From Candidatus Cloacimonadota bacterium (lineage in GTDB: Bacteria > Cloacimonadota > Cloacimonadia > Cloacimonadales > TCS61), in contig QMNP01000055.1 in assembly GCA_003647825.1 (NCBI GenBank), forward strand, positions 1 to 8,401: a stretch of DNA of 8,401 bases. Reading direction: 5' to 3'. The notes beneath the pieces were generated by a model. That model ran no database searches. It was not told the origin of the DNA and was given only the letters and a program-made list of their open reading frames with translations. Position 1 is the first letter of the stretch. Each line of letters starts with the position of its first letter. Both the position numbers and the translations under genes were made by a program. This document shows, one piece after another, positions 1 to 4,957 of the stretch.

Positions 1-65
1 ACCACAGAAATAAATCTGCGGTAGAAACCGATCAGTAATAAAACTAATTTATTAAAAATTCTCAT
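1..65 (-). CDS. yidD: YidD membrane protein insertion efficiency factor, N-terminal fragment
   Basis: This is a partial gene: only the first 21 codons lie in the window and the rest continues beyond base 1. YidD is a small protein with an amphipathic N-terminal helix. It sits at the inner face of the cytoplasmic membrane and assists YidC/Sec-dependent membrane protein insertion. The visible part reads MRIFNKLVLLLIGFYRRFIS, a hydrophobic helix followed by the FYRRFIS signature that opens the family. The Cys-containing body of the protein is off the edge. The gene follows rnpA on the same strand after 68 bases, which is the standard rpmH-rnpA-yidD-yidC order, so yidC is expected next. The chosen ATG has only a weak purine stretch upstream (AAAAGTGAAG). 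An in-frame TGA lies 51 bases upstream and no better start lies between. Confidence 0.85.
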   Translation of the reverse strand, partial: MRIFNKLVLLLIGFYRRFISV

Positions 66-133
66 CGAATTTATTGCTTCACTTTTAAATATAAGAATTC
101 ACCAGGTTTACAGCCATCTCTTCTGCGAGCAGG

Positions 134-448
134 CTATTTATTGCGCAAAATTAATTTCAGGTCAGACGTTATTTCCTGCCAACTTGCTGTTCCGGCTTCT
201 GGCTTTGCAATAATAACAAGTTTTAGATTTGCCGGATGTTGACGGACATTCTCGCGCATAAATGCCTTTACACGTCTCTTCACTCTATTGCGGATCACCG
301 CATTTCCCACTTTTTTACTAACTACAATTCCAACAGCAAACAGGTCTTCAGGTATTTTTTTTTTCAAATAAATAAAGAGATTACCATATGTTTTAATATT
401 ATTGATATAGACTTCCTGGTATTCTCTTTTGGAAGTGATAAATCTCAT
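134..448 (-). CDS. rnpA: Ribonuclease P protein component
   Basis: This encodes the basic protein subunit of RNase P. The protein binds the catalytic RNA and the pre-tRNA 5' leader during 5' maturation of tRNAs in the cytoplasm. The product is 104 aa, at the short end of the usual 105-130. The N-terminal FITSKREYQEVY matches the family's R-x-x-KR-x-x-F/Y opening. The RNR-box region runs from about residue 40 to 64 (GIVVSKKVGNAVIRNRVKRR), with RNRVKRR at 53-59. It lies 67 bases downstream of rpmH on the same strand and is probably cotranscribed with it. The start is forced: a TGA codon stands two codons before the ATG. No clear Shine-Dalgarno sequence precedes it, unlike rpmH and purA. The cognate RNA subunit gene lies in the same window near 4958-5383. 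Confidence 0.96.
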   Translation of the reverse strand: MRFITSKREYQEVYINNIKTYGNLFIYLKKKIPEDLFAVGIVVSKKVGNAVIRNRVKRRVKAFMRENVRQHPANLKLVIIAKPEAGTASWQEITSDLKLILRNK

Positions 449-515
449 CGGTCACGATGCTTACAGCTCAATATAATATTGATCATCACCACTCTATGAA
501 GATGTAAATAAAATA

Positions 516-656
516 TTAGTCACTTACAGTAAGACGGCTTCTTCCTTTTGCTCTTCTACGAGCAAGAACTTTACGTCCGGCTTTAGTAGCCATTCGAGAA
601 CGAAAACCGTGCTTATTTTTCCTTTTTCTATTATGAGGTTGATACGTTCTTTTCAT
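516..656 (-). CDS. rpmH: 50S ribosomal protein L34
   Basis: The gene encodes a complete 46-residue L34 of the large ribosomal subunit. The protein begins MKRTYQPHNRKRKNKHGF, continues with the near-invariant SRMATKAGRKVLARRRAKGR stretch at about residues 20-39, and ends RLTVSD. Length and sequence are typical of the family. A strong Shine-Dalgarno AAGGAG lies at 663-668 (read on the minus strand), six bases before the ATG. The next genes on the strand are rnpA and yidD, the standard L34 block. The gene usually found upstream, dnaA, is absent, and purA stands there instead after a 175-base spacer containing inverted repeats. Expression is probably driven from that spacer, but I could not fix a convincing -35/-10 pair. 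Confidence 0.98.
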   Translation of the reverse strand: MKRTYQPHNRKRKNKHGFRSRMATKAGRKVLARRRAKGRSRLTVSD

Positions 657-710
657 CTATTTCTCCTTAAAATTCAATTATTTATATCGAATCATAACTC
701 TTTATTTTAT

Positions 711-725
711 GCCTTGTTACAAGGC
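711..725. promoter_or_regulatory. 15-bp perfect palindrome upstream of rpmH (operator-like)
   Basis: GCCTTGT-T-ACAAGGC is a perfect dyad with 7-bp arms around one central base, 55 bases upstream of the rpmH start. It lies 14 bases upstream of a TATGAT hexamer on the minus strand, which is a position where a repressor or activator could act. It also shares bases with the adjoining inverted repeat at 724-753. A binding protein is only inferred, and the dyad could instead act as RNA in the rpmH leader. Confidence 0.35.
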
Positions 726-753
726 TGGAACAAACTGAGAGAGCAGTTCCAGC
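724..753 (-). repeat. Inverted repeat / RNA hairpin in the purA-rpmH spacer
   Basis: GCTGGAAC (724-731) and GTTCCAGC (746-753) are perfect 8-bp complements around a 14-base loop. On the minus strand an alternative fold joins GCTGG/CCAGC and AACTG/CAGTT around a CTCTCT loop with a small bulge. No U-run follows, so this is not a classical terminator. It may be a leader or 3'-end processing hairpin. Confidence 0.4.
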
Positions 754-831
754 TGTCAAGATTTATTTAATATTTACTACCAGTAAACTCATTTACAGTA
801 AGACATTAAAGCTATGTAGAGTTTATATTAT

Positions 832-2079
832 TTATTTTTTTCGGAAGATTGTTTGTTCTCGATCCGGTCCGATCGAGATGATCGAAATATCAATCCCTAA
901 AAGTTCCTCAATTGTCGTCACATAATTCTTAGCATTCACAGGAAGCTTCTCAAATTCTCTGATACCAGTGATATCATCCTTCCAGCCTGGAAGCTCAATA
1001 TATTCCGGTTCTACTTTGGTTAGGTCATTACTATTGTAGGGAAATTCAGAAATCTTTTCACCGTTTAAACGATACCCAATGCAAATTTTGAGTGTTTCCA
1101 AACCGGAAAAAACATCTAGCAAAGTTAAAGCGATTTCGTCCAAATTGTTAATCATAGCGGTGAATTGAGCGGCCACCGCATCAAACCAGCCACAGCGACG
1201 AGGGCGACCAGTTGTAGAACCAAATTCATTTCCCTGTTTACGGATTCTTTCTCCAATCTCATCGAACAATTCTGTGGGAAATGGTCCTTCTCCCACTCGG
1301 GTAAAATAACTTTTAAAGACACCCACAACTCTATCAACTTTCCCACCAAAGCCGCTTCCAATAGGAATTCCACCAACTACAGTATGAGAAGAAGTTACAA
1401 ATGGATATGTTCCAAAGTTCACATCCAGAAGAGAACCCTGAGCTCCTTCAAATAAAATATTCTTATCATTATTTTTATGTAAAAGATATGAAATTTGTTT
1501 TAAATAGCTTCCTAAGCGAGTTCCAATTTCCATGAGGTCTGTAACTTGTTTATCAAGATTTTCAACAGTGTATTTATGGTATGAAAACAGGTTTTTTAAA
1601 CGCTGAGTAAGATTTTCTTTTTCAAACAGATCTCCAAATCGGATTCCTACTCGAGCAATAGCATCTGCATAACACGGTCCGATTCCACGCTTGGTTGTAC
1701 CTATTAAAGTTTGATTATCATCGGCTTCACATTTCCCATCCAATTCTCTGTGGATCGGAAGTACAATATGAGCTCTTGGATCAATAAAGAATCTATCCCT
1801 AAAGGATATTCCCTTTTCTTTAAGGGCATCAATTTCTTTGATCAATTCAAATGGGTCAATAACTGTTCCACTGCTCAATATACATGTTTTTCCCGGATAC
1901 AGAATACCAGAAGGAACCAAATGAAAAACATATTTTTCATCTTTTAACCAGATAGTATGACCAGCATTATTCCCACCTTGAAAACGAACTACATAATCTG
2001 CATCAACAGCTAAAACATCTACTATTTTTGCTTTTGCTTCATCTCCCCAAACACAGCCCAAAACCGCTGTAGTACTCAT
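832..2079 (-). CDS. purA: Adenylosuccinate synthetase
   Basis: PurA joins IMP and aspartate using GTP to make adenylosuccinate, the first committed step from IMP to AMP, in the cytoplasm. The product is 415 aa, slightly under the usual 425-430. The start at 2079 is set by AAGGAG (2085-2090 on the minus strand) five bases upstream. A longer in-frame ATG at 2142 lacks a ribosome site and would run through a leader hairpin. Conserved elements include WGDE (11-14), QGGNNAGHT with catalytic His41, GTTKRGIGP (127-135) with Thr129, Arg143, EGAQGSLLD (211-219), TSSHT (229-233), FGSTTGRPRRCGW (286-298) and SIGPDREQT near the C-terminus. Two nucleotide-site motifs deviate: the glycine-rich loop is GDEAKAK (Gly15 and Gly17 both Ala) and the guanine motif TKLD is TLLD (319-322). 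Asp13 and Lys16 are kept, so activity is likely. No other purine gene is nearby. Confidence 0.96.
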   Translation of the reverse strand: MSTTAVLGCVWGDEAKAKIVDVLAVDADYVVRFQGGNNAGHTIWLKDEKYVFHLVPSGILYPGKTCILSSGTVIDPFELIKEIDALKEKGISFRDRFFIDPRAHIVLPIHRELDGKCEADDNQTLIGTTKRGIGPCYADAIARVGIRFGDLFEKENLTQRLKNLFSYHKYTVENLDKQVTDLMEIGTRLGSYLKQISYLLHKNNDKNILFEGAQGSLLDVNFGTYPFVTSSHTVVGGIPIGSGFGGKVDRVVGVFKSYFTRVGEGPFPTELFDEIGERIRKQGNEFGSTTGRPRRCGWFDAVAAQFTAMINNLDEIALTLLDVFSGLETLKICIGYRLNGEKISEFPYNSNDLTKVEPEYIELPGWKDDITGIREFEKLPVNAKNYVTTIEELLGIDISIISIGPDREQTIFRKK

Positions 2080-2104
2080 CTTAACTCCTTTTACACAATA
2101 TAAT

Positions 2105-2130
2105 AGCAGCTTCGCAAAAACGTAGCTGCT
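2105..2130 (-). promoter_or_regulatory. purA: Leader hairpin upstream of purA
   Basis: AGCAGCT (2105-2111) and AGCTGCT (2124-2130) form a perfect 7-bp stem. After one mismatch it can extend by two more C-G pairs around a six-base loop. It lies 26-51 bases before the purA ATG, close to the expected 5' end of the transcript from the TTGACA promoter. There is no U-run, so it is not a terminator. A role in mRNA stability or as an operator is inferred. Confidence 0.4.
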
Positions 2131-2140
2131 CTTGCAAAAC

Positions 2141-2169
2141 ATTTGTTAAATCAGTGTTTTTTCTGTCAA
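2141..2169 (-). promoter_or_regulatory. purA: Candidate sigma-70 type promoter for purA
   Basis: On the minus strand a perfect -35 hexamer TTGACA occupies 2164-2169. Seventeen bases on is ACAAAT (2141-2146), a weak -10; TAACAA at 15 bases is the alternative. Transcription would begin near 2135, giving a leader of about 55 bases that includes the hairpin at 2105-2130 and the AAGGAG ribosome site. Confidence 0.4.
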
Positions 2170-2320
2170 TAATTCAATTGTCTTTTGCATTGTTGTACAT
2201 CAGCATAACAAAATAATAGCAGAAACGGAAATTGGAAGATTGTTAATGTTATAAGAACACAAAATTAGCAGTCAATTGCAAGAATTAATGAAGCCGTCAT
2301 CATCTGATAGCGGCTTTTTT
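2170..2320 (+). ncRNA. Candidate small RNA ending at an orphan terminator
   Basis: A rho-independent terminator at 2291-2320 faces right, although no plus-strand gene precedes it. The sequence before it can be drawn as a long imperfect hairpin: 2170-2175 with 2282-2287, 2176-2180 with 2273-2277, 2183-2197 with 2250-2264 (three mismatches, one G-U), and 2204-2209 with 2242-2248 (one bulge). The overall size of 120-150 bases and the single-hairpin shape recall structured regulatory RNAs. However, the pairs are mostly A-U in AT-rich DNA, no convincing plus-strand promoter was found, and no known Rfam family was recognised. It could equally be a leader attenuator for the mutase gene. Confidence 0.25.
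2291..2320 (+). terminator. Rho-independent terminator with no gene in front of it
   Basis: AAGCCG (2291-2296) pairs with CGGCTT (2311-2316) around a 14-base loop, and the Ts run to 2320. The T-run exists only in the rightward sense, so it cannot serve the leftward purA unit. It separates whatever is transcribed from 2143-2290 from the mutase subunit gene that starts at 2387. Confidence 0.65.
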
Positions 2321-2335
2321 GTAATTAAAAAAATG

Positions 2336-2362
2336 TTGACGATATATACATATTGTTAAATC
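2336..2362 (+). promoter_or_regulatory. Candidate promoter for the mutase subunit / FapA-like unit
   Basis: TTGACG (2336-2341) is a near-consensus -35. A TG followed by TAAATC (2357-2362) gives an extended -10-like element at a short spacing of 15 bases. It lies just after the orphan terminator and before the GGAGG ribosome site at 2378-2382, so a start of transcription here makes sense. The spacing is poor, so the call is tentative. Confidence 0.3.
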
Positions 2363-2386
2363 TGTTTTTTATATTTTGGAGGATCG

Positions 2387-2785
2387 GTGACAAGTAATAA
2401 AAAAGTAAGAGTAATGATAGCCAAACCAGGATTGGATGGTCATGATCGTGGTGCAAAATATATAGCGCGAGCCTTGAGAGATGCCGGCATGGAAGTAATT
2501 TACACAGGAATACGGCAAACACCCGAGCAGATAGTTAATGCAGCAATACAAGAAGATGTTGATATTGTTGGATTAAGTTTGCTTTCCGGTGCTCATAATT
2601 TTCTGTTTCCAAAGATCGCAGACATGCTTAAAGAGAAAGTCGGAGATGAGATCATGCTTTTCGGTGGTGGCGTAATCCCTGAAGATGATATTGAATTTCT
2701 AAAATCAAAAGGTTTTCAAGCAATTTTTACACCCGGTACTGCAGCTCAGGAAGTAATCGATTTTATAAAAGAGAATATCGAATAA
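2387..2785 (+). CDS. Methylmalonyl-CoA mutase, B12-binding small subunit
   Basis: The product is a 132-residue stand-alone cobalamin-binding subunit of an acyl-CoA mutase. With a separate large catalytic subunit, such proteins interconvert succinyl-CoA and (R)-methylmalonyl-CoA in propionate metabolism. The base-off/His-on B12 signature is complete: DxHxxG as D17-G-H19-D-R-G22 with His19 as the expected cobalt ligand, SxL at 64-66 (SLLSGAH), and the GGG turn at 93-95 (LFGGGVIPEDD). The length equals one Rossmann-like B12 domain, so nothing is missing. The start is GTG at 2387, preceded by GGAGG at 2378-2382. The ATG ten codons in would delete the first beta strand. The large subunit and the epimerase are not in the window. 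The stop overlaps the next gene's start (TAATG), implying translational coupling. A related mutase (for example isobutyryl-CoA) cannot be excluded. Confidence 0.9.
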   Translation: MTSNKKVRVMIAKPGLDGHDRGAKYIARALRDAGMEVIYTGIRQTPEQIVNAAIQEDVDIVGLSLLSGAHNFLFPKIADMLKEKVGDEIMLFGGGVIPEDDIEFLKSKGFQAIFTPGTAAQEVIDFIKENIE

Positions 2786-4059
2786 TGGCAGATTTAACCG
2801 GCAATAAATCTTTTTACAACGCATCTAAAGACGTCTTGTTAACTTTGTCGGATGACAATTTCTCTGCCTACCTTACTATTGAATCTCCCGATGGAATCGT
2901 AGATGAAAATACCATTAAAGACCTTCTAATGCAAGCCGGTATTACAAATGGTTTCGAAGAAGCTTCACGCTATAACAGGCTGCAAAATAATGTTAAGGAA
3001 ATCGGAGTTCCATTTCTTATAGCTAGAGGTTCTAATCCCACATCAGAATGTACTGTAGATTATATGTTCAATCGTGAGAACTGTTTTATTCCAGATGAAT
3101 CTTATGATGTATTCGAGATGAACAAATATGCTAAAATCATTAAAGGACAACCTATAGCAAAAGTTTTAGTAGAATCCCGGAATTCTATTGGAAAAGATCT
3201 ATTTGGTAATGAAGTAACCACAACTGACAACCATCATATAGATCCTGAAGAACTTTTCGGCGATAATATTTTTTTCGATGAAAACACAAATCTGTTAATA
3301 GCACAAAAATCTGGTTATCCCTACGTTGATTTTCAAAATAAACTGCAGATCAAGACAGACTTTTACATCAATGAAAATGTTTCTGAAGCTGATTTTGAAT
3401 TATACGGAGATTTGGTGATAAATGGAGATATTTCAATTTCCAAGATAATTATTGATGGTAATTTAACGGTATATGGCAATATTAGTAACTGCATGAAACC
3501 TGGAATTTTTGTAAGTGGAAATTTTGCCGTAGATGATGCCGTAAATTCACGATTGGTATGCGATGGTGAATTTAATTTTCATAATAATTTGAGGAATTGT
3601 ATTATTTGTGCTTCGGGAAATATAATCGGTGATGAAGAAAGTATTCTTTTTGGCGGATTAACACAAAGTGCTTCTTCAATTAAATTAGATACTATTGGTA
3701 GTCAGGATAAGCATTTATCCGAAATTGAAATTGGTTTTGCACCATATCTAAAAGAACAGATAAAATTTCTTGCAGACAAGCTCGATAATATTCAACTTAT
3801 ACCGGAAGGCCATGATACCGAGATAGATCAACTAAAGACACAGATTGCAGATTTAGAAAAGCAATATTTTGAAATTGTAGAGCAATTTTTCGAGCCAGCA
3901 GTAATAGATTATAAGATTACGATTACAAAGAGTGTATTTCCTGAAACCAGATTTCGAATATTTGATAATACTCATGTAATTTTGGATGAAAAATCTACAA
4001 CAACTTATGCTTTAGTAAATAGGAATATTGTTATTAATGAGGTTGACAAAAATACCTAA
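2785..4059 (+). CDS. FapA-like DUF342 family protein with beta-solenoid core
   Basis: This 424-residue cytoplasmic protein resembles the FapA/DUF342 family. Residues about 24-60 (AYLTIESPDGIV, then an LLMQAGITNGF-like element) match the family's N-terminal module. Residues about 205-290 are short repeated strands (DLVINGDISIS, IIIDGNLTVYGNIS, IFVSGNFAVDD, CASGNIIG) typical of the right-handed beta-helix. FGGLTQSASSIKLDTIGSQ at 289-307 matches the GG-Q-A and IGS motifs that follow it. A coiled-coil stretch at about 318-370 precedes a small C-terminal beta domain. There is no signal peptide or membrane segment. In flagellated bacteria FapA-type proteins are linked to flagellum assembly and polar regulation, but no flagellar gene is nearby and the exact role is unknown. 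It starts within the stop codon of the mutase subunit, and its own ribosome site is weak, which supports coupling. The unit ends at the terminator at 4161-4196. Confidence 0.82.
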   Translation: MADLTGNKSFYNASKDVLLTLSDDNFSAYLTIESPDGIVDENTIKDLLMQAGITNGFEEASRYNRLQNNVKEIGVPFLIARGSNPTSECTVDYMFNRENCFIPDESYDVFEMNKYAKIIKGQPIAKVLVESRNSIGKDLFGNEVTTTDNHHIDPEELFGDNIFFDENTNLLIAQKSGYPYVDFQNKLQIKTDFYINENVSEADFELYGDLVINGDISISKIIIDGNLTVYGNISNCMKPGIFVSGNFAVDDAVNSRLVCDGEFNFHNNLRNCIICASGNIIGDEESILFGGLTQSASSIKLDTIGSQDKHLSEIEIGFAPYLKEQIKFLADKLDNIQLIPEGHDTEIDQLKTQIADLEKQYFEIVEQFFEPAVIDYKITITKSVFPETRFRIFDNTHVILDEKSTTTYALVNRNIVINEVDKNT

Positions 4060-4160
4060 CAATTTTTCTTAACGTCATATGTTATATGGAAGGATGTAAA
4101 TATTGTGGAGTTAATACATTATAATTATTTAGAAGAGAAAGATATTATCTCAAGATAAAC
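4060..4160 (+). other. Short intergenic stretch with a possible 17-codon ORF
   Basis: Between the FapA-like gene and its terminator lies a GTG-started 17-codon ORF (4105-4158, MELIHYNYLEEKDIISR). A GGAAGG purine run lies about ten bases upstream, and the stop is two bases before the terminator's A-tract. It could be a leader peptide of an attenuator in front of the zinc-ribbon gene, or chance. No known peptide was recognised. Confidence 0.2.
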
Positions 4161-4196
4161 AAAAGCATTTACCCGAATTGGTAGATGCTTTTTTTG
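4161..4196 (+). terminator. Rho-independent terminator
   Basis: GCATTTACC (4165-4173) pairs with GGTAGATGC (4180-4188) with one G-U pair, around the loop CGAATT. Flanking A's pair with the start of a seven-T run (4189-4195). It is the strongest terminator in the window and closes the mutase subunit / FapA-like unit. An attenuator role for the next gene is also possible, because its ribosome site begins only 16 bases later. Confidence 0.85.
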
Positions 4197-4222
4197 TTAT
4201 TTAATCTTTATGGAGTTAAAAA

Positions 4223-4933
4223 ATGGATCATAAACTGAAGATATTAATTCAAATGCAAGAATTGGACGATGTAATTGGTGAAAAGGAAATATTAACCAGA
4301 GAACTTCCACAAGAATTGAGCAGTATGAAGCAAAATCTGGAAGACGCAAATAATCAACTGGCAGAAACATCTCATCTTTTAGAAGAAAATCTTAAAACTC
4401 AAAAACTTAAAGAATTAGAAATCAGATCGAATAAAGACAAAATTGATAAATATAAAAATCAATTACTAACAATTCAAACGAATAAGGAATACAAAGCATT
4501 AAATAGCGAAGTAAGCCATTTGGAATCGTTGAATACAGGCATTGATGATAATCTGATAGAATTAATGGAAGAAGAATCTAATCTTCGAACAGAATTAGAA
4601 AACAAAAAGGCTATTCAAAAGAAAGCTGATGATCTTCTAAAAGCCAACGAAGAAATATTAAAGAAGAAAATTGATGCTGTAGAAAAAGAGATCATAGAAA
4701 TTCGGAATAAACGCAATACCTTGGCAAAAGATCTCAATACAACTCTTGTACGACGATATGCAGCTCTTATTAAAAATAAAAATCGAAAAGCAGTTGTTTT
4801 TGACGAAAATGGAACATGCAGTGGATGCCATTATAAGATTCGGCCGCAGTTGGTTATCGAGATCCGTGAAGGTAAAAAAGTAATAAGTTGTGAAAGTTGT
4901 GGTCGTATGATAGTTGCAAAACCATTTGAATAA
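4223..4933 (+). CDS. C4-type zinc ribbon, coiled-coil protein (DUF164/CdsZ family)
   Basis: The 236-residue product is a long alpha-helical coiled coil (about residues 1-185, rich in E, K, L, N and Q) followed by a C-terminal zinc ribbon. The zinc ligands are Cys199 and Cys202 (CSGC) and Cys223 and Cys226 (CESC), with HYKIRPQ after the first pair as is usual in this family. The internal QTNKEYKALNSEV motif (85-97) is the family's conserved helical hairpin signature. Members are thought to bind nucleic acid or act as chaperone-like or scaffold proteins, and the precise role here is unknown. GGAG at 4212-4215 lies seven bases before the ATG. The gene follows the terminator at 4161-4196 and ends only about 25 bases before the RNase P RNA, so rnpB is probably either cotranscribed with it or driven from a promoter within its 3' end. 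Confidence 0.9.
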   Translation: MDHKLKILIQMQELDDVIGEKEILTRELPQELSSMKQNLEDANNQLAETSHLLEENLKTQKLKELEIRSNKDKIDKYKNQLLTIQTNKEYKALNSEVSHLESLNTGIDDNLIELMEEESNLRTELENKKAIQKKADDLLKANEEILKKKIDAVEKEIIEIRNKRNTLAKDLNTTLVRRYAALIKNKNRKAVVFDENGTCSGCHYKIRPQLVIEIREGKKVISCESCGRMIVAKPFE

Positions 4934-4957
4934 TGGTTAATCTTTATTTACATAAGT

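Larger units (their letters stand above)
657..831 (-). other. purA-rpmH spacer; leader/promoter region with inverted repeats
   Basis: These 175 bases between the purA stop and the rpmH start hold no credible ORF. Going toward rpmH they contain a 16-base near-copy of the rpmH 3' end (789-804), a TTGACA hexamer (754-759 on the minus strand) without a good -10 partner, an 8-bp inverted repeat (724-731 with 746-753), a 15-bp palindrome (711-725) and a TATGAT hexamer (691-696 on the minus strand). The rpmH promoter probably lies here. I see no clear U-tract terminator for purA, so read-through from purA into rpmH is possible. Confidence 0.45.

Noticed and set aside
236..499. An 87-codon plus-strand ORF
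   Set aside because: It is antisense to rnpA and has no ribosome site. The minus-strand gene is unambiguous.
657..831. Replication origin next to rpmH
   Set aside because: dnaA is absent and no TTATCCACA-like boxes are clustered here. The inverted repeats do not resemble DnaA boxes.
1165..1947. Plus-strand ORFs at 1165-1455 and 1711-1947 and a minus-strand ORF at 1152-1376
   Set aside because: All are shadows of purA in other frames.
2099..2104. A perfect TATAAT on the plus strand
   Set aside because: No -35 lies at a suitable distance, and it lies in the AT-rich stretch between the purA ribosome site and leader hairpin.
2080..2142. Upstream extension of purA to an ATG at 2142 (21 extra residues)
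   Set aside because: The extension has no ribosome site, encodes an unconserved tail, and covers the leader hairpin. AAGGAG correctly precedes the ATG at 2079, and that start makes the active-site residue numbers match E. coli PurA.
2143..2386. Cobalamin riboswitch upstream of the B12-binding subunit
   Set aside because: No B12-box-like sequence (the AGYCAGGAGACCTGCC-type core) could be found, and the stretch is too AT-rich and simple.
2325..2551. Two minus-strand ORFs of 60-65 codons
   Set aside because: They are antisense to the start of the B12-binding subunit and its promoter, with no ribosome site or recognisable domain.
4086..4124. A 12-codon ORF with a CxxC pair (MEGCKYCGVNTL)
   Set aside because: It is very short and has no ribosome site. 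The GGAAGG it contains is better placed as the site for the other mini-ORF.
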